From the NCBI GenBank assembly GCA_963793295.1, contig CAWBZX010000039.1:62001-126000 (forward strand): DNA of 64,000 bases, written 5' to 3'. Numbering within the stretch: position 1 is the stretch's first letter; each line of letters starts with the position of its first letter. The position numbers were made by a program, and so were the translations under genes. Below the pieces are notes generated by a model that was given only the letters and a program-made list of their open reading frames with translations, was not told where the DNA came from and made no database searches. This DNA comes from JAHDHW01 sp963793295 (GTDB lineage: Bacteria > Bacteroidota > Bacteroidia > Chitinophagales > Saprospiraceae). Below are positions 30,362 to 40,112 of this stretch, one piece after another.

Positions 30362-30724
30362 ATGAATACGATCAACCTCACTCAAAAGTTTGATAAATTC
30401 CAGGAGCATTGGACCCCAAAGATAATTGGCGAATTAAACGATCAATTTATAAAAATTGCAAAGGTAAAAGATGAATTCGTCTGGCACAGTCATGAAGATG
30501 AAGACGAGCTTTTTATCATCCAAAAAGGGACGCTGTTTATTGATTTTAAAGACAGAACTGAAATCGTGAAACCCGGTGAAATAATCATCGTCCCAAAAGG
30601 TGTTGAACACCGGCCCCGAACGAATGGAGAGGAGGTTTATATCATGCTCATCGAACCAAAATCAACGCTACATACCGGAAATGTAATCAGTGATAAAACT
30701 GTTGTGGACCTTGAAAAGATATAG
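30362..30724 (+). CDS. Cupin domain protein
   Basis: A 120-residue single-domain cupin. The two motifs are HSHEDEDELFIIQKG and PGEIIIVPKGVEHRPR, supplying the three His and one Glu metal ligands. Such small cytoplasmic cupins have various roles and the substrate is unknown. It lies 18 bp after the biotin carboxylase gene, probably in the same transcript. Confidence 0.85.
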   Translation: MNTINLTQKFDKFQEHWTPKIIGELNDQFIKIAKVKDEFVWHSHEDEDELFIIQKGTLFIDFKDRTEIVKPGEIIIVPKGVEHRPRTNGEEVYIMLIEPKSTLHTGNVISDKTVVDLEKI

Positions 30725-30793
30725 TTTCAATTTACTATTCCTTAGATTTTATATTGCCAATAATACCTGTTTTTATTTGAAAGAAATTGATTT

Positions 30794-30824
30794 TTTGATA
30801 CTTAAGAAATCAATACTATTTTTG
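30794..30824 (+). promoter_or_regulatory. Promoter for sugar porter and GH32 genes
   Basis: TTTG at 30794-30797, an exact 19-bp spacer and TATTTTTG at 30817-30824, the Bacteroidota consensus, 29 bp before the transporter ATG. Confidence 0.65.
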
Positions 30825-30852
30825 TCAACAAATCTCTGACAGCTTTTTCCTT

Positions 30853-32193
30853 ATGAAAAATAAAAAAATTGTTTATTGGTCACTTACCGTTGCTTTAGCA
30901 GGATTTCTGTTTGGATTTGATACTGTCGTAATCTCAGGCGCTGATCTTTCCTTGCAGGAACTTTGGAGTCGAGGCGAAGTATTTCACGGTTTCATAGTCA
31001 TGGCTTCGGCTTTATGGGGTACGGTGATCGGGGCAATTTTTGGAGGAATTCCAACTGATAAATTAGGACGAAAGAAAACGCTAATCTGGATTGGGATATT
31101 TTATTTTGTGTCTGCTTTGGGCTCCGCTTTTGCAAGTGATCCGTGGGTATTCGCATTTTTCAGATTTTTGGGCGGATTGGGTGTCGGAGCTTCCACTATT
31201 GCGGCTCCGGCCTATGTGTCGGAAATTGCTCCTGCGAATAACCGAGGGAAATTGGTCGCTTTGTATCAGTTCAATATCGTTTTCGGTATTTTAATCGCCT
31301 TCGTTTCAAATTACTTATTAAGTGGAATTGAAACGGATGCATGGCGTTGGATGATTGGTGTCGAAGCCGTTCCTGCCTTTATTTATACGATAATGGTTTT
31401 AGGTGTTCCAAAAAGCCCTCGCTGGCTTTTGACAATGAAAAATGCAAAAGAAGAAGCATCGAAAACACTTCAATTGATAGATCCTGATATTGATGTTGAA
31501 AAAGCAATAAATCAAATATTATCGGATCATGCAGCATCTTTTAAAGGAGAAAATATTTTTATAAAAAAATACAGGTTTCCATTAACCCTAGCATTTCTAA
31601 TTGCATTTTTTAATCAATTTTCAGGCATCAATGCTTTTTTATACTACGCCCCCAGAATCTTCGAATTGGCAGGTTTGGAGAAAAGTTCTGCGCTTTTGAG
31701 TAGTATTGGAATTGGAGTAACGAATATGATTTTTACGCTGATTGGATTGGCTTTAATTGACCGTCTCGGACGGAAGCAATTGATGTATATTGGATCAGTC
31801 GGATATATTGTGTCTCTATCACTGGTTGCAATGGCATTTGCTTTTGGCTGGCAAGGGATTGCAGTTCCTATTTTCTTATTCCTGTTTATTGCCGCTCATG
31901 CAATCGGTCAAGGGACAGTTATTTGGGTTTTTATTTCCGAAATTTTTCCAAATCATTTACGGGCAAGTGGACAATCTTTGGGAAGTAGTACCCACTGGAT
32001 TTTAGCGGCTGCTATTCCGTCATTAATACCAATATTATTTACTAATATCGGTACAGCTCCAGTATTTGCATTCTTTGCATTTATGATGTTTTTGCAATTA
32101 ATTTTTGTGTGGAAAATGATGCCCGAAACGAAGGGTTTTACTCTGGAGGATTTGCAAAAACAGCTGACTCAGCAGCCGGAGAATGAATATTAA
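30853..32193 (+). CDS. Sugar porter family MFS transporter
   Basis: 446 residues with twelve hydrophobic segments. Signature motifs of the sugar porter family are present: FGFDTVVISGADLSL in helix 1, the loop DKLGRKKTL, PKSPRWLL, RLGRKQLMYIG in the second half, and PETKGFTLEDLQKQL at the C-terminus. It should import a hexose or oligosaccharide with a cation. The GH32 fructanase gene starts 31 bp after its stop, so fructose or a small fructan is the natural guess for the substrate. Confidence 0.92.
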   Translation: MKNKKIVYWSLTVALAGFLFGFDTVVISGADLSLQELWSRGEVFHGFIVMASALWGTVIGAIFGGIPTDKLGRKKTLIWIGIFYFVSALGSAFASDPWVFAFFRFLGGLGVGASTIAAPAYVSEIAPANNRGKLVALYQFNIVFGILIAFVSNYLLSGIETDAWRWMIGVEAVPAFIYTIMVLGVPKSPRWLLTMKNAKEEASKTLQLIDPDIDVEKAINQILSDHAASFKGENIFIKKYRFPLTLAFLIAFFNQFSGINAFLYYAPRIFELAGLEKSSALLSSIGIGVTNMIFTLIGLALIDRLGRKQLMYIGSVGYIVSLSLVAMAFAFGWQGIAVPIFLFLFIAAHAIGQGTVIWVFISEIFPNHLRASGQSLGSSTHWILAAAIPSLIPILFTNIGTAPVFAFFAFMMFLQLIFVWKMMPETKGFTLEDLQKQLTQQPENEY

Positions 32194-32224
32194 TTTTGAC
32201 GTTTTAGTTTTTAAATATTTTAAA

Positions 32225-33838
32225 ATGAACTGGATAAATTTAGCGAGTATTCTCTTTTTGTTTTTAGTTTGTCAATCCTGTCAAAATACCCCTTCCGCGA
32301 AAGAAAAAATGGTCACTGAAAAAAATACAAATTCCTATTCAGAAAAGCACAGGCCACAATTTCACTTTTCACCTGAAGAAAAATGGATGAATGATCCAAA
32401 CGGAATGGTCTATTTTGATGGAGAATATCATTTGTTTTATCAATATTATCCGGACAGCACCGTTTGGGGGCCGATGCATTGGGGACATGCCATTACAAAA
32501 GATTTGGTTCATTGGGAGCATTTGCCGATTGCACTTTATCCGGATTCTTTGGGTTATATTTTTTCAGGAAGCGCTGTCGTAGACAGGAAAAACACAAGCG
32601 GTTTTGGTGAAAATAATGAACCACCATTGATTGCCATTTTTACTCATCATTCTATGCAAGGCGAAAAAAAAGGGGACAATAATTTTCAATACCAAAGCAT
32701 CGCTTATAGTAACGATAAAGGCAGAACATGGACAAAATATGATGGAAACCCGGTAATTCCCAATACAAATAACATCCGCGATTTTCGCGATCCAAAAGTG
32801 ATTTGGGACAAGGTTTCTGGGAAATGGATCATGGTATTTGCTGCTTATGATCATGTAAAAATATGGAACTCTGATGATCTAAAAAACTGGACCCATTTGA
32901 GTGATTGGGGGCTAGAATATGGCGAGCATGGAGGTGTTTGGGAATGCCCGGATTTATTCCCTTTGGCCGTTGATGGGGAGTCTGAAACGAAATGGGTATT
33001 ATTGTTAAGCATCAATCCTGGCTTACCAAACGGAGGCTCAGGAACACAATATTTTGTAGGAGATTTCGACGGTAAAAATTTTACCCTTGATAAATCCTTC
33101 GCCAACGATGTGACAAATGGTCAATCAGTTTGGTTGGATTACGGAAGAGATAATTATGCGGGAGTTACCTGGTCGGATATTCCAAAAGAAGATGGTCGAC
33201 GTTTGTTTTTGGGGTGGATGTCAAATTGGGACTATGCTCAAAAAGTCCCGACTGAAGTTTGGCGTAGCGCAATGACTATCCCGCGTACATTAGTTTTGAA
33301 AAAAACAGAAAATAGTTATCGTATTTTCTCTGAACCTGTTGATGAGCTTAATCAACTACGAAATAATTCCTTTAAGCTTGAAAAAGAGGTTTATACAAAA
33401 CAAGTCTCTTTATCTGAAAAAAATGATTTCAATCCAAACCAAACAGAATTGCTTTTGGAATTTGATTTGGAATCAAGCACTAGCAAACGATTTGGAATGG
33501 AACTTTCAAACAAAAAAGGAGAAAATTATAAATTTGGATTTAATGTGAAAGAGAACTCTTTTTTTAGTGATAGAACGAAAGCTGGAAATCATGCCTTTTC
33601 GGATAATTTTGGACTAAAAGAAAGCGTCGCTCCTCGTTTATCGAATAATAAGAAAATGAAGTTACATGTTTTCATTGATGCTTCCTCTATTGAAGTATTT
33701 GCTGATGAAGGTGCGACGGCATTGACAGAAATCTTTTTTCCTTCAGAAAACTTTGACAAACTATCTTTATTCACCGAAGGTGGCGAAACCGCTTTGATCA
33801 AAGGCGAGGTTTATCAATTGAATCAAATTTGGGAATAA
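32225..33838 (+). CDS. Glycoside hydrolase family 32 (fructanase/invertase) lipoprotein
   Basis: 537 residues from the ATG at 32225, which places the lipobox CQSC correctly; an upstream in-frame ATG at 32183 would overlap the transporter. The five-bladed propeller of GH32 holds the nucleophile D57 in WMNDPNG, D189 in the RDP motif, and the acid/base E240 in WECPDLF. The C-terminal beta-sandwich module runs from about residue 390. The family splits beta-fructosides such as sucrose, inulin or levan. As a lipoprotein it would act outside the inner membrane and feed the adjacent sugar porter. Confidence 0.92.
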   Translation: MNWINLASILFLFLVCQSCQNTPSAKEKMVTEKNTNSYSEKHRPQFHFSPEEKWMNDPNGMVYFDGEYHLFYQYYPDSTVWGPMHWGHAITKDLVHWEHLPIALYPDSLGYIFSGSAVVDRKNTSGFGENNEPPLIAIFTHHSMQGEKKGDNNFQYQSIAYSNDKGRTWTKYDGNPVIPNTNNIRDFRDPKVIWDKVSGKWIMVFAAYDHVKIWNSDDLKNWTHLSDWGLEYGEHGGVWECPDLFPLAVDGESETKWVLLLSINPGLPNGGSGTQYFVGDFDGKNFTLDKSFANDVTNGQSVWLDYGRDNYAGVTWSDIPKEDGRRLFLGWMSNWDYAQKVPTEVWRSAMTIPRTLVLKKTENSYRIFSEPVDELNQLRNNSFKLEKEVYTKQVSLSEKNDFNPNQTELLLEFDLESSTSKRFGMELSNKKGENYKFGFNVKENSFFSDRTKAGNHAFSDNFGLKESVAPRLSNNKKMKLHVFIDASSIEVFADEGATALTEIFFPSENFDKLSLFTEGGETALIKGEVYQLNQIWE

Positions 33839-33852
33839 ATTGTGTAAGCTGC

Positions 33853-34071
33853 TTAAGTCGAAAAAGAAACAACTTCAACGGGTTTTCCCCACATAAAAGT
33901 AGAGAATTCCTCTTTTGCAGGTTTTACTTTTACAGTGACTTTTTTACCATTTTCCTTGAGTTGTTCAGGCATATTCACGACACGCCATTCGTTGCCCGCA
34001 TCGTCGACAATACCCCAACAGCCAGTTCCAAGATCCTGATAAGTTACGGTTCCTTTGATAGATTTACTCAT
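33853..34071 (-). CDS. Small OB-fold-like protein
   Basis: 72 residues with alternating short strands: KGTVTYQDLGTGCWGIVDD, EWRVVNMPEQLK and KVTVKVKPA. The pattern suits a small OB-fold barrel of the kind seen in DUF5818-like proteins; the family assignment is weak. It has no signal peptide. It lies between the GH32 gene (convergent) and a terminator hairpin upstream. Confidence 0.6.
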   Translation of the reverse strand: MSKSIKGTVTYQDLGTGCWGIVDDAGNEWRVVNMPEQLKENGKKVTVKVKPAKEEFSTFMWGKPVEVVSFST

Positions 34072-34093
34072 AATCGAATTTTCGTTTAAGTAT

Positions 34094-34130
34094 AAAACCC
34101 TATCAACGTTTCAAACGTAGATAGGGTTTT
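34094..34130 (-). terminator. Terminator after S24 regulator gene
   Basis: The arms AAAACCCTAT (34094-34103) and ATAGGGTTTT (34121-34130) continue into an inner ACGTT/AACGT stem (34106-34110, 34114-34118) with a three-base loop. It lies 13 bp after the stop of the S24 gene on the minus strand. Confidence 0.7.
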
Positions 34131-34142
34131 GCCCATAGTTTG

Positions 34143-34988
34143 TTAATCTTCCTGTTTATCGACTAATTTATTAATTGTATCGGTTAAGTTATTGATGAGC
34201 TTGGATTGCTTAGCCACAGTGCTTGCCAATTGGTTCATTTTGTCGTGCAAGTTGTTTTGGATATTTCCTGGCGATGGCAAGAAAGGGCTGATTTTGGCCC
34301 GAACATACCAAATCTCTCTGATGTCTCCTACACTTACTTTATAAGGTTCATAAAAATTATTATCAGATTCTAATTCAAGTAATTTTTCAGTTTTGAGTTT
34401 GTTATAACACCTTTTTACAACAACATCTCCTCGAGTAACAATTACATAAACATAATTATCCTTTAGCGAAGACTCCCATAGCGTTGGCTCGAGATAACTG
34501 CATATCACTTTGTCTCCTTCAAAAAGGGTGGGTTCCATGCTGTCTCCTGAAACATCAAAAGAACGATGTGTACCTACTTTGTATTTATAATCCGGAAGAG
34601 TAAAAGTCGGTAAATCCTGAATAAAAGTAGGATCTGTCATTTCTCCTGCGTAGCCGGCCTGAGCAGGTACCGGTACATGAACGATTCGTTCATCTTCCTG
34701 GGCATTGGTAACAATGGTCAGCACCCGAAAACTTTTATGGTCTTCTTCGGTCATAAACATTGGCCCTTCACCGGTATACATATAAACCGGATTGATTTTA
34801 TATGTTTCTACGGCTTTTCGTAGCAATTCAATAGTGACATCTCTGCGCCCTTTCAGGATTTCGCTTAAACTTTGTGGCAGATATTCAAGCGATAGCGCAA
34901 ATTGTCGACTTGAACGAATTCGATTTTCTTCCCGAAGTTTATCATGACATTTTATAAATCGTTGTGTAACAATACTGTTGAAAGCCAT
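34143..34988 (-). CDS. XRE-like S24/LexA-type transcriptional regulator
   Basis: 281 residues. Residues 1-75 form an HTH domain (RQFALSLEYLPQSLSEILKGRRDVTIELL). Residues 95-230 match an S24/LexA self-cleaving domain: the cleavage site A111-G112, catalytic S150 in SGDSMEPTLFEGD, and K192 in DVVVKRCY. The last 35 residues are a heptad-like tail (NNLHDKMNQLASTVAKQSKL) suggesting a coiled coil that helps assembly. It is likely a cytoplasmic repressor that inactivates itself under stress, but it is not LexA by size. Upstream lies tpiA, 142 bp away on the same strand. Confidence 0.85.
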   Translation of the reverse strand: MAFNSIVTQRFIKCHDKLREENRIRSSRQFALSLEYLPQSLSEILKGRRDVTIELLRKAVETYKINPVYMYTGEGPMFMTEEDHKSFRVLTIVTNAQEDERIVHVPVPAQAGYAGEMTDPTFIQDLPTFTLPDYKYKVGTHRSFDVSGDSMEPTLFEGDKVICSYLEPTLWESSLKDNYVYVIVTRGDVVVKRCYNKLKTEKLLELESDNNFYEPYKVSVGDIREIWYVRAKISPFLPSPGNIQNNLHDKMNQLASTVAKQSKLINNLTDTINKLVDKQED

Positions 34989-35130
34989 TAAGTCTGGTTT
35001 TTATAAAGATTATCTGCAATATAAAAACTTTGTTCCTAAAATGGTTAACAAACTGATCTTTTTTATACAAATAAGTTATACTTTTTGTAATCTAATTAAT
35101 GATTCTTTTTTTAGGGAAATCTGTTTTAAA

Positions 35131-35889
35131 TTAAAACGAATTTATTATCGCCACAAAGTCTTCCGCATTCAGTGAAGCACCACCCACTAATCCACCATCA
35201 ACATCAGGCTGGCTGAACAAATCTTTGGCGTTATCAGGTTTCACACTTCCGCCGTATAGGATCGGAGTTTTTTGTGCAATATCGTTTCCATATTTTTTTT
35301 CTATCAATCCCCGGATAGACTTGTGCATATTTTGAGTTTGCTCCGGCGTGGCAGTTTCTCCGGTACCAATGGCCCAAATCGGTTCATAGGCAATAACTAC
35401 TTTTGAAAAGGCTTCTTTAGTTAAGTGAAATAATCCTTCATTTAATTGATTGGAAACAAAATCAACATGAATTTTTGCTTTGCGGATGCGCAATGATTCC
35501 CCGCAGCAAAAGATAGGAATGAGTCCTTTTGAAAGAACGTGATCTACTTTTTTTGAAAGTACTTCGTTCGATTCTTTATAGTATTCGCGGCGCTCTGAAT
35601 GTCCAAGAATAACATATTCGGCACCAACAGAAAGGATCATGCTCGCTGATATTTCTCCCGTGTACGCACCATTTTCTTTTTCATGACAGTTTTGCGCTGC
35701 CAATTTGATATTTGGAACATTGGCAACTAAATCGGCCACTCCTTTAAGGTGAATAAACGGAACACCAAGTATTGCCAAAGTATTTTCTTCATTAGTTTTT
35801 TCAATTAATTCGTTAACCAGGTCTATTCCTTCATCATACGTTTTATTCATTTTCCAATTTCCAGCGGCTATTTGTTGTCTGTTTTCCAT
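35131..35889 (-). CDS. tpiA: Triosephosphate isomerase
   Basis: 252 residues, a normal length. It has the active-site lysine (GNWKMNK), the catalytic histidine segment YVILGHSERREYY, the glutamate in YEPIWAIGTGETATPEQ, and the phosphate loop YGGSVKPDNA. It interconverts glyceraldehyde 3-phosphate and dihydroxyacetone phosphate in glycolysis. It is a single-gene unit divergent from the YecE-type gene; the 252-bp gap upstream is AT-rich and I see no further element there. Confidence 0.97.
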   Translation of the reverse strand: MENRQQIAAGNWKMNKTYDEGIDLVNELIEKTNEENTLAILGVPFIHLKGVADLVANVPNIKLAAQNCHEKENGAYTGEISASMILSVGAEYVILGHSERREYYKESNEVLSKKVDHVLSKGLIPIFCCGESLRIRKAKIHVDFVSNQLNEGLFHLTKEAFSKVVIAYEPIWAIGTGETATPEQTQNMHKSIRGLIEKKYGNDIAQKTPILYGGSVKPDNAKDLFSQPDVDGGLVGGASLNAEDFVAIINSF

Positions 35890-36141
35890 ATATTCTTAAG
35901 TTTGGGAATTTAAGTATTATTCTAAAAATAATGTAATCCACATTCCAAATAAGTATTTGTTTTTTAGTGGATTACAAAGAAAGAACAAAGTTAGAAAACT
36001 AGTTGGGAAAAGTTAAAATAAGACAAACGATGTTAAAAATAAATGATTGAATTTTTTAGCATTTTTTAAAAAGTAAATGATATTTTTAATCAGACTCGAA
36101 AAACGCTTATTATATAATTGAATCAATAGAAAAACGATTTC

Positions 36142-37059
36142 ATGAAGTTTGGAAAATTGGAGGACATTTCAAAAGTAAATTTTCAATTGCCTGAAGATCC
36201 AACAGGTACTAAAAATCTTTTAAATACTCTCCCTCATAATGAAGAACATCCAACGGTCTATATAGGCTGTACTGGCTGGAGTATGAAAGAATGGGTCGGA
36301 AAAGTTTATCCAAAGGGAAGCAAACCCAATGAATTTTTGAAACATTATGCCGAACAGTTTAACACCATTGAACTAAATACCACTCATTACAGGATTCCGA
36401 CTGATGATACTATCGCTATTTGGAGAGCTGCAACTCCGCCCGATTTTCGATTTTGCCCCAAAATTCCGCAAATCATCAGTCATAGTCGGGATCTGGGTTA
36501 CGGGAGTGGAAATGTTATAGCTTTTTGTAACGCAATCCAACAACTTAAAGAAAAGTTAGGTTGTTGTTTTTTACAACTCCCACCCTATTTTGGAAGTAAC
36601 AAATTGGGCTTGGTGGAGCATTTTATAAAAAACTTTCCAAAACATATTCCGCTTGCGATTGAACTGCGTCATGAGAGTTGGTTTAACAATACGGCATCAT
36701 TTGAAGCAGTTTTTGATCTGTTTGAACGAAACAATATCTCACCGGTTATAACAGATGTAGCAGGAAGAAGAGATGTTTTACACCAACGATTAACGACCGA
36801 TACTGTTTTAATTAGATTTGTAGGAAACGATTTGCACCCTACTGATTATGAGCGTATTGATAGTTGGATTGAAAGAATTAAGAGCTGGCTGGAAAAGGGT
36901 TTGACCAACGTTTATTTTTTTACACATGAGCCTGATAATTTGCTCGCTCCCGAACTTGCCTTTTATCTTTTCGATCAAGTCAGAAAAAAATGTACAGCCA
37001 ATACGAGAGGCCCTGACCTAAGTATCAACAAAGGAGGAGAACAAATCAGTTTATTCTAA
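36142..37059 (+). CDS. DUF72 (YecE-like) protein
   Basis: 305 residues of the YecE/DUF72 TIM-barrel family. It has the typical opening YIGCTGWSMKEWVGKVYP, then FLKHYAEQFNTIELNTTHYRIP, FRFCPKIPQIISH, FLQLPPYFG, LAIELRHESWF and TDTVLIRFVGND. The family is widespread and its function is not established. A long first 40 residues precede the barrel. Confidence 0.9.
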   Translation: MKFGKLEDISKVNFQLPEDPTGTKNLLNTLPHNEEHPTVYIGCTGWSMKEWVGKVYPKGSKPNEFLKHYAEQFNTIELNTTHYRIPTDDTIAIWRAATPPDFRFCPKIPQIISHSRDLGYGSGNVIAFCNAIQQLKEKLGCCFLQLPPYFGSNKLGLVEHFIKNFPKHIPLAIELRHESWFNNTASFEAVFDLFERNNISPVITDVAGRRDVLHQRLTTDTVLIRFVGNDLHPTDYERIDSWIERIKSWLEKGLTNVYFFTHEPDNLLAPELAFYLFDQVRKKCTANTRGPDLSINKGGEQISLF

Positions 37060-37146
37060 AAAAGTTCAGCCTTTCAAGAAAAAATTAATATTTTGGGATT
37101 CTAGCCAAATCTGACTGCTCAAAGCACTATTTTAAACTTTTTAATT

Positions 37147-37737
37147 ATGATAAGAAAAATCGAGAAGGTCACAATTTATTGTGCATCCAGCGATAAGATT
37201 GATGCTGTTTATTTTGAAGGAGCATGTAAAATCGCTGAAATTTTAGTGCAAAATGATATCACAATTTTGTTTGGTGGAGGTGCAAAAGGGCTGATGGGGC
37301 AACTTGCTGATACAACATGTTCAAAAGGAGGAAAAATTATTGGGATCATGCCTATTTTTATGAAAGAAGTGGAGTGGCAACATAACGGACTTAGCGAATT
37401 GGTTTTGGTCAATGACATGCACGAACGCAAAAAGAAACTTTTGGAAAATACCGATGCTGTGTTGGCCTTGCCCGGTGGATCGGGAACACTGGAAGAATTG
37501 CTGGAAGTGATTACTTTAAAGAAATTAGGCGTTTTTACTGGTCCCATTATCATCTACAACCACAACAATTTTTATGGGCCTTTAATTAATATGTTTGATA
37601 AATGTATTGAAGAAAACTTTATGAGAGAAAAACATAGAGACATATGGTCTGTTATAACAGAACCAGAGGAATTGATTGATTCAATAACAAACGCTCCCCA
37701 CTGGGACGAATCCGCAATTTCATTCGCAGCTGTTTGA
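37147..37737 (+). CDS. LOG family (TIGR00730) Rossmann-fold protein
   Basis: 196 residues. The family motif PGGSGTLEELLEVITL is present, preceded by the conserved ILFGGGAKGLMGQLADT and HERKKKL. Members include cytokinin-activating phosphoribohydrolases, and bacterial versions hydrolyse nucleoside monophosphates such as AMP to base and ribose 5-phosphate. The exact substrate here is unknown. The gene lies between the YecE gene and ppk1 on the same strand. Confidence 0.9.
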   Translation: MIRKIEKVTIYCASSDKIDAVYFEGACKIAEILVQNDITILFGGGAKGLMGQLADTTCSKGGKIIGIMPIFMKEVEWQHNGLSELVLVNDMHERKKKLLENTDAVLALPGGSGTLEELLEVITLKKLGVFTGPIIIYNHNNFYGPLINMFDKCIEENFMREKHRDIWSVITEPEELIDSITNAPHWDESAISFAAV

Positions 37738-37830
37738 TCAGACATAAAATATAATTGATAAGCTGTCTGCTTTGTAAAATGAGCATAAATAACTATTTGA
37801 AAAAAGAATCCACACTTATAGCACCAAAAA

Positions 37831-39921
37831 ATGGAAGTTACAAATAATAATCTGCCTTATATAAACCGGGATTTAAGTTGGTTGTCATTTAACTATCGGG
37901 TCCTCCAGGAAGCAAAGGACCCAAGTGTCCCTTTAATGGAACGCATCAAGTTTATGGCGATCTATTCTTCTAACCTGGATGAATTTTTCAAAGTACGGGT
38001 AGCCAATATTAGAAACCTGGTTAGGGTTGGAAAGAAAACCAAGAAAAAACTAGATTATGACCCAAAGGAAGTACTTAATGAAGTTCATCTTGTTATAAAT
38101 AGTCAGCAAGAAGAATACAGTAAAGTTTTTGAAGAGCAAATCGTACCGCAGTTGGCGGATCACAATATTTTTCTACTCAGGAATCTGGAAAGCCTAAATG
38201 ACGAACAGAAAAAATTTATAGAAGATTATTTTCAAGATAATTTGCTTCCATTTGTGCAACCGGTTTTGCTGGTAAAAAAGAAAATAAGGCCTTTTTTAAA
38301 TAACGGAGCCTTGTATCTGACTGTAATTCTTGGGCCTTTGGATGGCGAAAGTAATAAGAATGAGTATGCAATTATAAAAATTCCTTCAGATCATATTCCA
38401 CGTTTTATCAAGCTTCCTTCTTTAACAATAGCCAGGCACGACATTATTGTACTGGATGATCTGATCAGATATAGCGCCAGGTGGCTTTTTCCGGGCTACA
38501 ACATTCTCGGAATGTATTCTATAAAACTTACCAGGGATGCGGAACTATATATTGATGACGAGTTTTCAGGAGACTTATTGACAAAAATCCGGAAAAGTCT
38601 GAACAAAAGGAATGTTGGGCCTGCCTCACGTTTTGTTTTTGATAGAGAAACCCCAAAACACTTAATGGATTTTCTCAAAGAAACCTTTGAACTGGAAGAT
38701 TTTGATTTATTACCAGAGGGGAAATACCATAACAATTTTGACTTTTTTGCCTTTCCTGATTTTGATTTGCATTTTCTTAAGAATACGCCTCTTCCGCCTT
38801 TACCCTATGCTCCACTTGAAACAACAAATGATATTTTTACAACCATAAAACAAAAAGACCATCTAATTCATGTACCCTATCATTCGTATGAATCTGTCAT
38901 GCGTTTATTCGAAATCGCTGCCACGGATCCAAAAGTTACGCATATCAAAGTTGTTCAGTACAGGGTAGCAAAAAAATCGAGGATTATGTCCGCTTTAATG
39001 AATGCGGTCAAAGCAGGAAAACAAGTTTCGGTCTTTGTTGAAGTAAAAGCAAGATTCGATGAAGAGGCAAACCTGGATTGGGGTGAAAAATTAGAAAATG
39101 CCGGCGTTTCCGTTCAGTATAGCTTTCCGGGCGTAAAAGTACACAGCAAAATAGCTTTGATCACCAGACAAGAACGAAATAAGACTATGCTTTATACTTA
39201 TATGAGTACTGGGAATTTTCATGAAGGTACTGCAAAAATCTATAGCGATTTTGGTCTTTTTACAGCAGATGAGCGTCTGACAAGGGAAGCTGCTCGGGTA
39301 TTTTCATTCTTAGAAACAGTCAAAATCCCTTCTCAAGAGTTTGAACACCTGCTTGTTGGACAATTTAACTTAAGAAATACTTTAGTCAAATTAATTGATT
39401 TAGAAATAGCTAATGCCAAAAAAGGACTTCCGGCAAGTATCATTTTAAAAATGAACAGCCTGCAAGATCAAACCATGATCAAAAAATTGTACCAGGCAAA
39501 CAAAGCCGGAGTAAAAATAAAATTAATGATAAGAGGCATTTGTTCTTTGGTAGCAGGAATTGAGGGAGTTAGTGAAAATATAGAAGCTTATAGCATTGTA
39601 GACCGATATCTCGAACATTCAAGAATCTTTATTTTTCATAATAATGGCGATGAAAAGATCTACCTCTCATCCGCAGATTGGATGGTTAGAAACCTCAGTT
39701 ATCGGATAGAAACGGCTTTCCCTGTATACGATTCTGATCATCGTCAGGAAATAAAGGATTTTATCGATTTACAATTTCGGGATAATGTCAAATCCAGAAT
39801 TTTAGATGAAAAGCAAACAAACGATTATCGACCAAACCTTGATGACATTGCTGTTAGAGCTCAATCCGAAACCTATTTCTATTTGAAAAGAAAAGCAGAA
39901 GGGAAATTTGTAAAAATTTGA
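37831..39921 (+). CDS. ppk1: Polyphosphate kinase 1
   Basis: 696 residues with the four Ppk1 domains. The N-terminal domain opens with NRDLSWLSFNYRVLQEAKD. The head domain contains SSNLDEFFKVRVANI. The catalytic phospholipase D-like domains carry the phosphorylated histidine in VKVHSKIALITR and the second active-site histidine in YLEHSRIFIFHNN. It makes polyphosphate from ATP at the inner membrane. The terminal VKI end is complete. Confidence 0.97.
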   Translation: MEVTNNNLPYINRDLSWLSFNYRVLQEAKDPSVPLMERIKFMAIYSSNLDEFFKVRVANIRNLVRVGKKTKKKLDYDPKEVLNEVHLVINSQQEEYSKVFEEQIVPQLADHNIFLLRNLESLNDEQKKFIEDYFQDNLLPFVQPVLLVKKKIRPFLNNGALYLTVILGPLDGESNKNEYAIIKIPSDHIPRFIKLPSLTIARHDIIVLDDLIRYSARWLFPGYNILGMYSIKLTRDAELYIDDEFSGDLLTKIRKSLNKRNVGPASRFVFDRETPKHLMDFLKETFELEDFDLLPEGKYHNNFDFFAFPDFDLHFLKNTPLPPLPYAPLETTNDIFTTIKQKDHLIHVPYHSYESVMRLFEIAATDPKVTHIKVVQYRVAKKSRIMSALMNAVKAGKQVSVFVEVKARFDEEANLDWGEKLENAGVSVQYSFPGVKVHSKIALITRQERNKTMLYTYMSTGNFHEGTAKIYSDFGLFTADERLTREAARVFSFLETVKIPSQEFEHLLVGQFNLRNTLVKLIDLEIANAKKGLPASIILKMNSLQDQTMIKKLYQANKAGVKIKLMIRGICSLVAGIEGVSENIEAYSIVDRYLEHSRIFIFHNNGDEKIYLSSADWMVRNLSYRIETAFPVYDSDHRQEIKDFIDLQFRDNVKSRILDEKQTNDYRPNLDDIAVRAQSETYFYLKRKAEGKFVKI

Positions 39922-40112
39922 GCTTCGGTATTTAAAACGCAAAATGCATAACGGTGTAATCCTATCAAATATCATGGTTAGACAAAATTAACTTAGATAT
40001 TACATATCTGTCTATCGAATTATATAATTGATTCATCCGAATATACTTTTCTGTAAGACAATTTTCGTTACTATTGCATATCAAAATTTTAATAATAAAA
40101 CAAAAGTTGACA

